Positions 63,257 through 64,000 of a stretch of DNA of 64,000 bases are shown in pieces; position 1 is the first letter of the stretch; every line of letters starts with the position of its first letter. The notes beneath the pieces are model-generated. The model saw only the letters and a list, made by a program, of their open reading frames with translations, had not been told where the DNA came from and did not search any database. Position numbers and translations under genes: made by a program. This stretch comes from Lachnospiraceae bacterium GAM79 (GTDB lineage Bacteria > Bacillota > Clostridia > Lachnospirales > Lachnospiraceae), in the NCBI GenBank assembly GCA_003584705.1, contig AP018536.1, positions 2,976,001-3,040,000 on the forward strand. The letters are read 5' to 3'.

Positions 63257-64000
63257 TTATTTTCCGGCAAGATATTCTCTCATATGTTCTCTGATATGCT
63301 CGAACTGTTTTCTCGTCTGAGGATTCCGTGATTCAAAATTCATCAGCCGATCCAGATACCCCTGTCGCTTCACAATACGGCAGCTCTCGGGATAGACCAG
63401 CTCGTACACCAGCGAAATATGTCCCACCACGTTGTCCACTGCTGTTTTCTTCAGGGATCGTAGTACGGCATGCTCCTCATCAAAGCTCTGCAGTACTTCC
63501 GGCGTCACTTCCTCCTGGTATAATACCTCGGTGTCCACATTGTAGATCTCTTCCAGAGGGAATTCCACATTGACCTTCAAGATATCAATCTTATCCGCAT
63601 CCCGTAAGATATGGCAGAACATTGCCGTACGTTCGTCCAGTCCCTCCGGAATCCGGTAGGCGCTGTGATAAAATACCGCCGTCCACAGAAGTTCATCGTA
63701 GGAAGCATCTTCTACGAAATCCCGGATACTGATTCCGGCATCTGCCTGAATTTCCTCGGGCAGGCTTTCTTCGCTTCCGGAAGCAAGTCCGTGTTTCTCT
63801 TCCCAGACCTTACCAAATAAAATCCTTGCTCCGTATTTCGCATGATCGATGGAATCTGCATCGGTGAAGGTACCATATACCCGCTGCTGTTCAAAGCGTC
63901 CCACATCATGGAGCAGTCCGGTCAGCCACGCAATGTCCACCTCTTCCTCCGGAAGGTCCAGAGATCTGGCGATCTGCTGACACAATCCGCAGACCCGGTA
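63257..64000 (-). CDS. HD-domain phosphohydrolase (5' end outside window)
   Basis: At least 247 codons; the frame continues to the window edge (YRVCGLCQQIARSLDLPEEEVDIAWLTGLLHDVGRFEQ), so the start and the first His of the HD motif are outside. The HD pair is in LLHDVGRFEQ, and a later H-D-A-D region is HILRDADKIDILKV. The family hydrolyses nucleotides or related phosphates; substrate unknown. A TTG at 63985 could be read as a start, but the preceding residues look conserved. Confidence 0.85.
   Translation of the reverse strand, partial: YRVCGLCQQIARSLDLPEEEVDIAWLTGLLHDVGRFEQQRVYGTFTDADSIDHAKYGARILFGKVWEEKHGLASGSEESLPEEIQADAGISIRDFVEDASYDELLWTAVFYHSAYRIPEGLDERTAMFCHILRDADKIDILKVNVEFPLEEIYNVDTEVLYQEEVTPEVLQSFDEEHAVLRSLKKTAVDNVVGHISLVYELVYPESCRIVKRQGYLDRLMNFESRNPQTRKQFEHIREHMREYLAGK

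Noticed and set aside
1..64000. CRISPR arrays, tRNA or rRNA genes
   Set aside because: No regularly spaced repeats or recognisable cloverleaf or rRNA segments were seen on either strand by eye.

Overview
The window looks like chromosome of a Gram-positive, anaerobic gut Clostridium relative, most likely Lachnospiraceae. It carries a complete butyryl-CoA operon (thl-crt-hbd-bcd-etfB-etfA) and a separate ptb-buk operon for the kinase route to butyrate. It also has prfB with a programmed frameshift, an FMN riboswitch with an ECF riboflavin transporter, a long-form hibernation factor, and methyl-accepting chemotaxis and HD-GYP proteins. No rRNA, tRNA or CRISPR array was seen. Most genes lie on the minus strand in short operons closed by clear hairpin terminators.

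Layout. 1-5.7 kb: tsaE-tsaB, a YcxB-like protein and an ABC/HlyD/MacB-type export operon. 5.7-6.9 kb: FMN riboswitch and ribU. 7-15.7 kb: tex, small membrane proteins, prfB and secA. 15.9-19.1 kb: an HD-GYP protein, a cytosolic pectinesterase and a GNAT enzyme. 19.15-19.84 kb: a gene-free block bracketed by an 11-bp inverted repeat and packed with nested hairpins. 19.9-23.7 kb: XRE regulator, HerA-like ATPase, flavin/PNPOx-fold protein and TraX-like protein. 23.8-26 kb: ptb-buk behind a long structured leader. 26.2-33.5 kb: HAD phosphatase, then a very large GLUG-repeat surface protein coupled to an MMPL/RND permease, with a divergent TetR regulator. 33.5-34.8 kb: repeat lipoprotein and low-molecular-weight phosphatase.

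34.9-40.9 kb is an AT-rich accessory island of apparent phage-defence genes: an AbiJ-like protein, an AbiH/SIR2-like protein, a MazG-like pyrophosphohydrolase next to a GIY-YIG/DUF2075 helicase, and, divergently, a retron-type reverse transcriptase preceded by a 63-residue single-membrane-span protein and a structured untranslated region. This is the best candidate for an undescribed system. The flanking genes (phosphatase on the left, DNA-deoxyinosine glycosylase on the right) have the base composition of the rest of the window.

41.3-50.5 kb: DNA glycosylase with acyltransferase, NAD salvage (nicotinamidase-like and pncB), a Lon-like AAA protein with a chemoreceptor, a Cys-cluster protein, mtnA and ybaK. 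50.8-57 kb: butyryl-CoA operon with Rex-box-like operators at its promoter. 57.1-64 kb: M23 peptidase, hpf, a DnaA-box cluster, an NlpC/P60 hydrolase with a WalR-box-like leader, trxB, an EF-P-modification-type reductase, a small conserved protein and a partial HD hydrolase. Two families of dispersed intergenic repeats (A: about 1.2, 5.8, 19.2 and 26.1 kb; B: about 7.1, 13.1, 17.2 and 44.9 kb) recur through the core part of the window.
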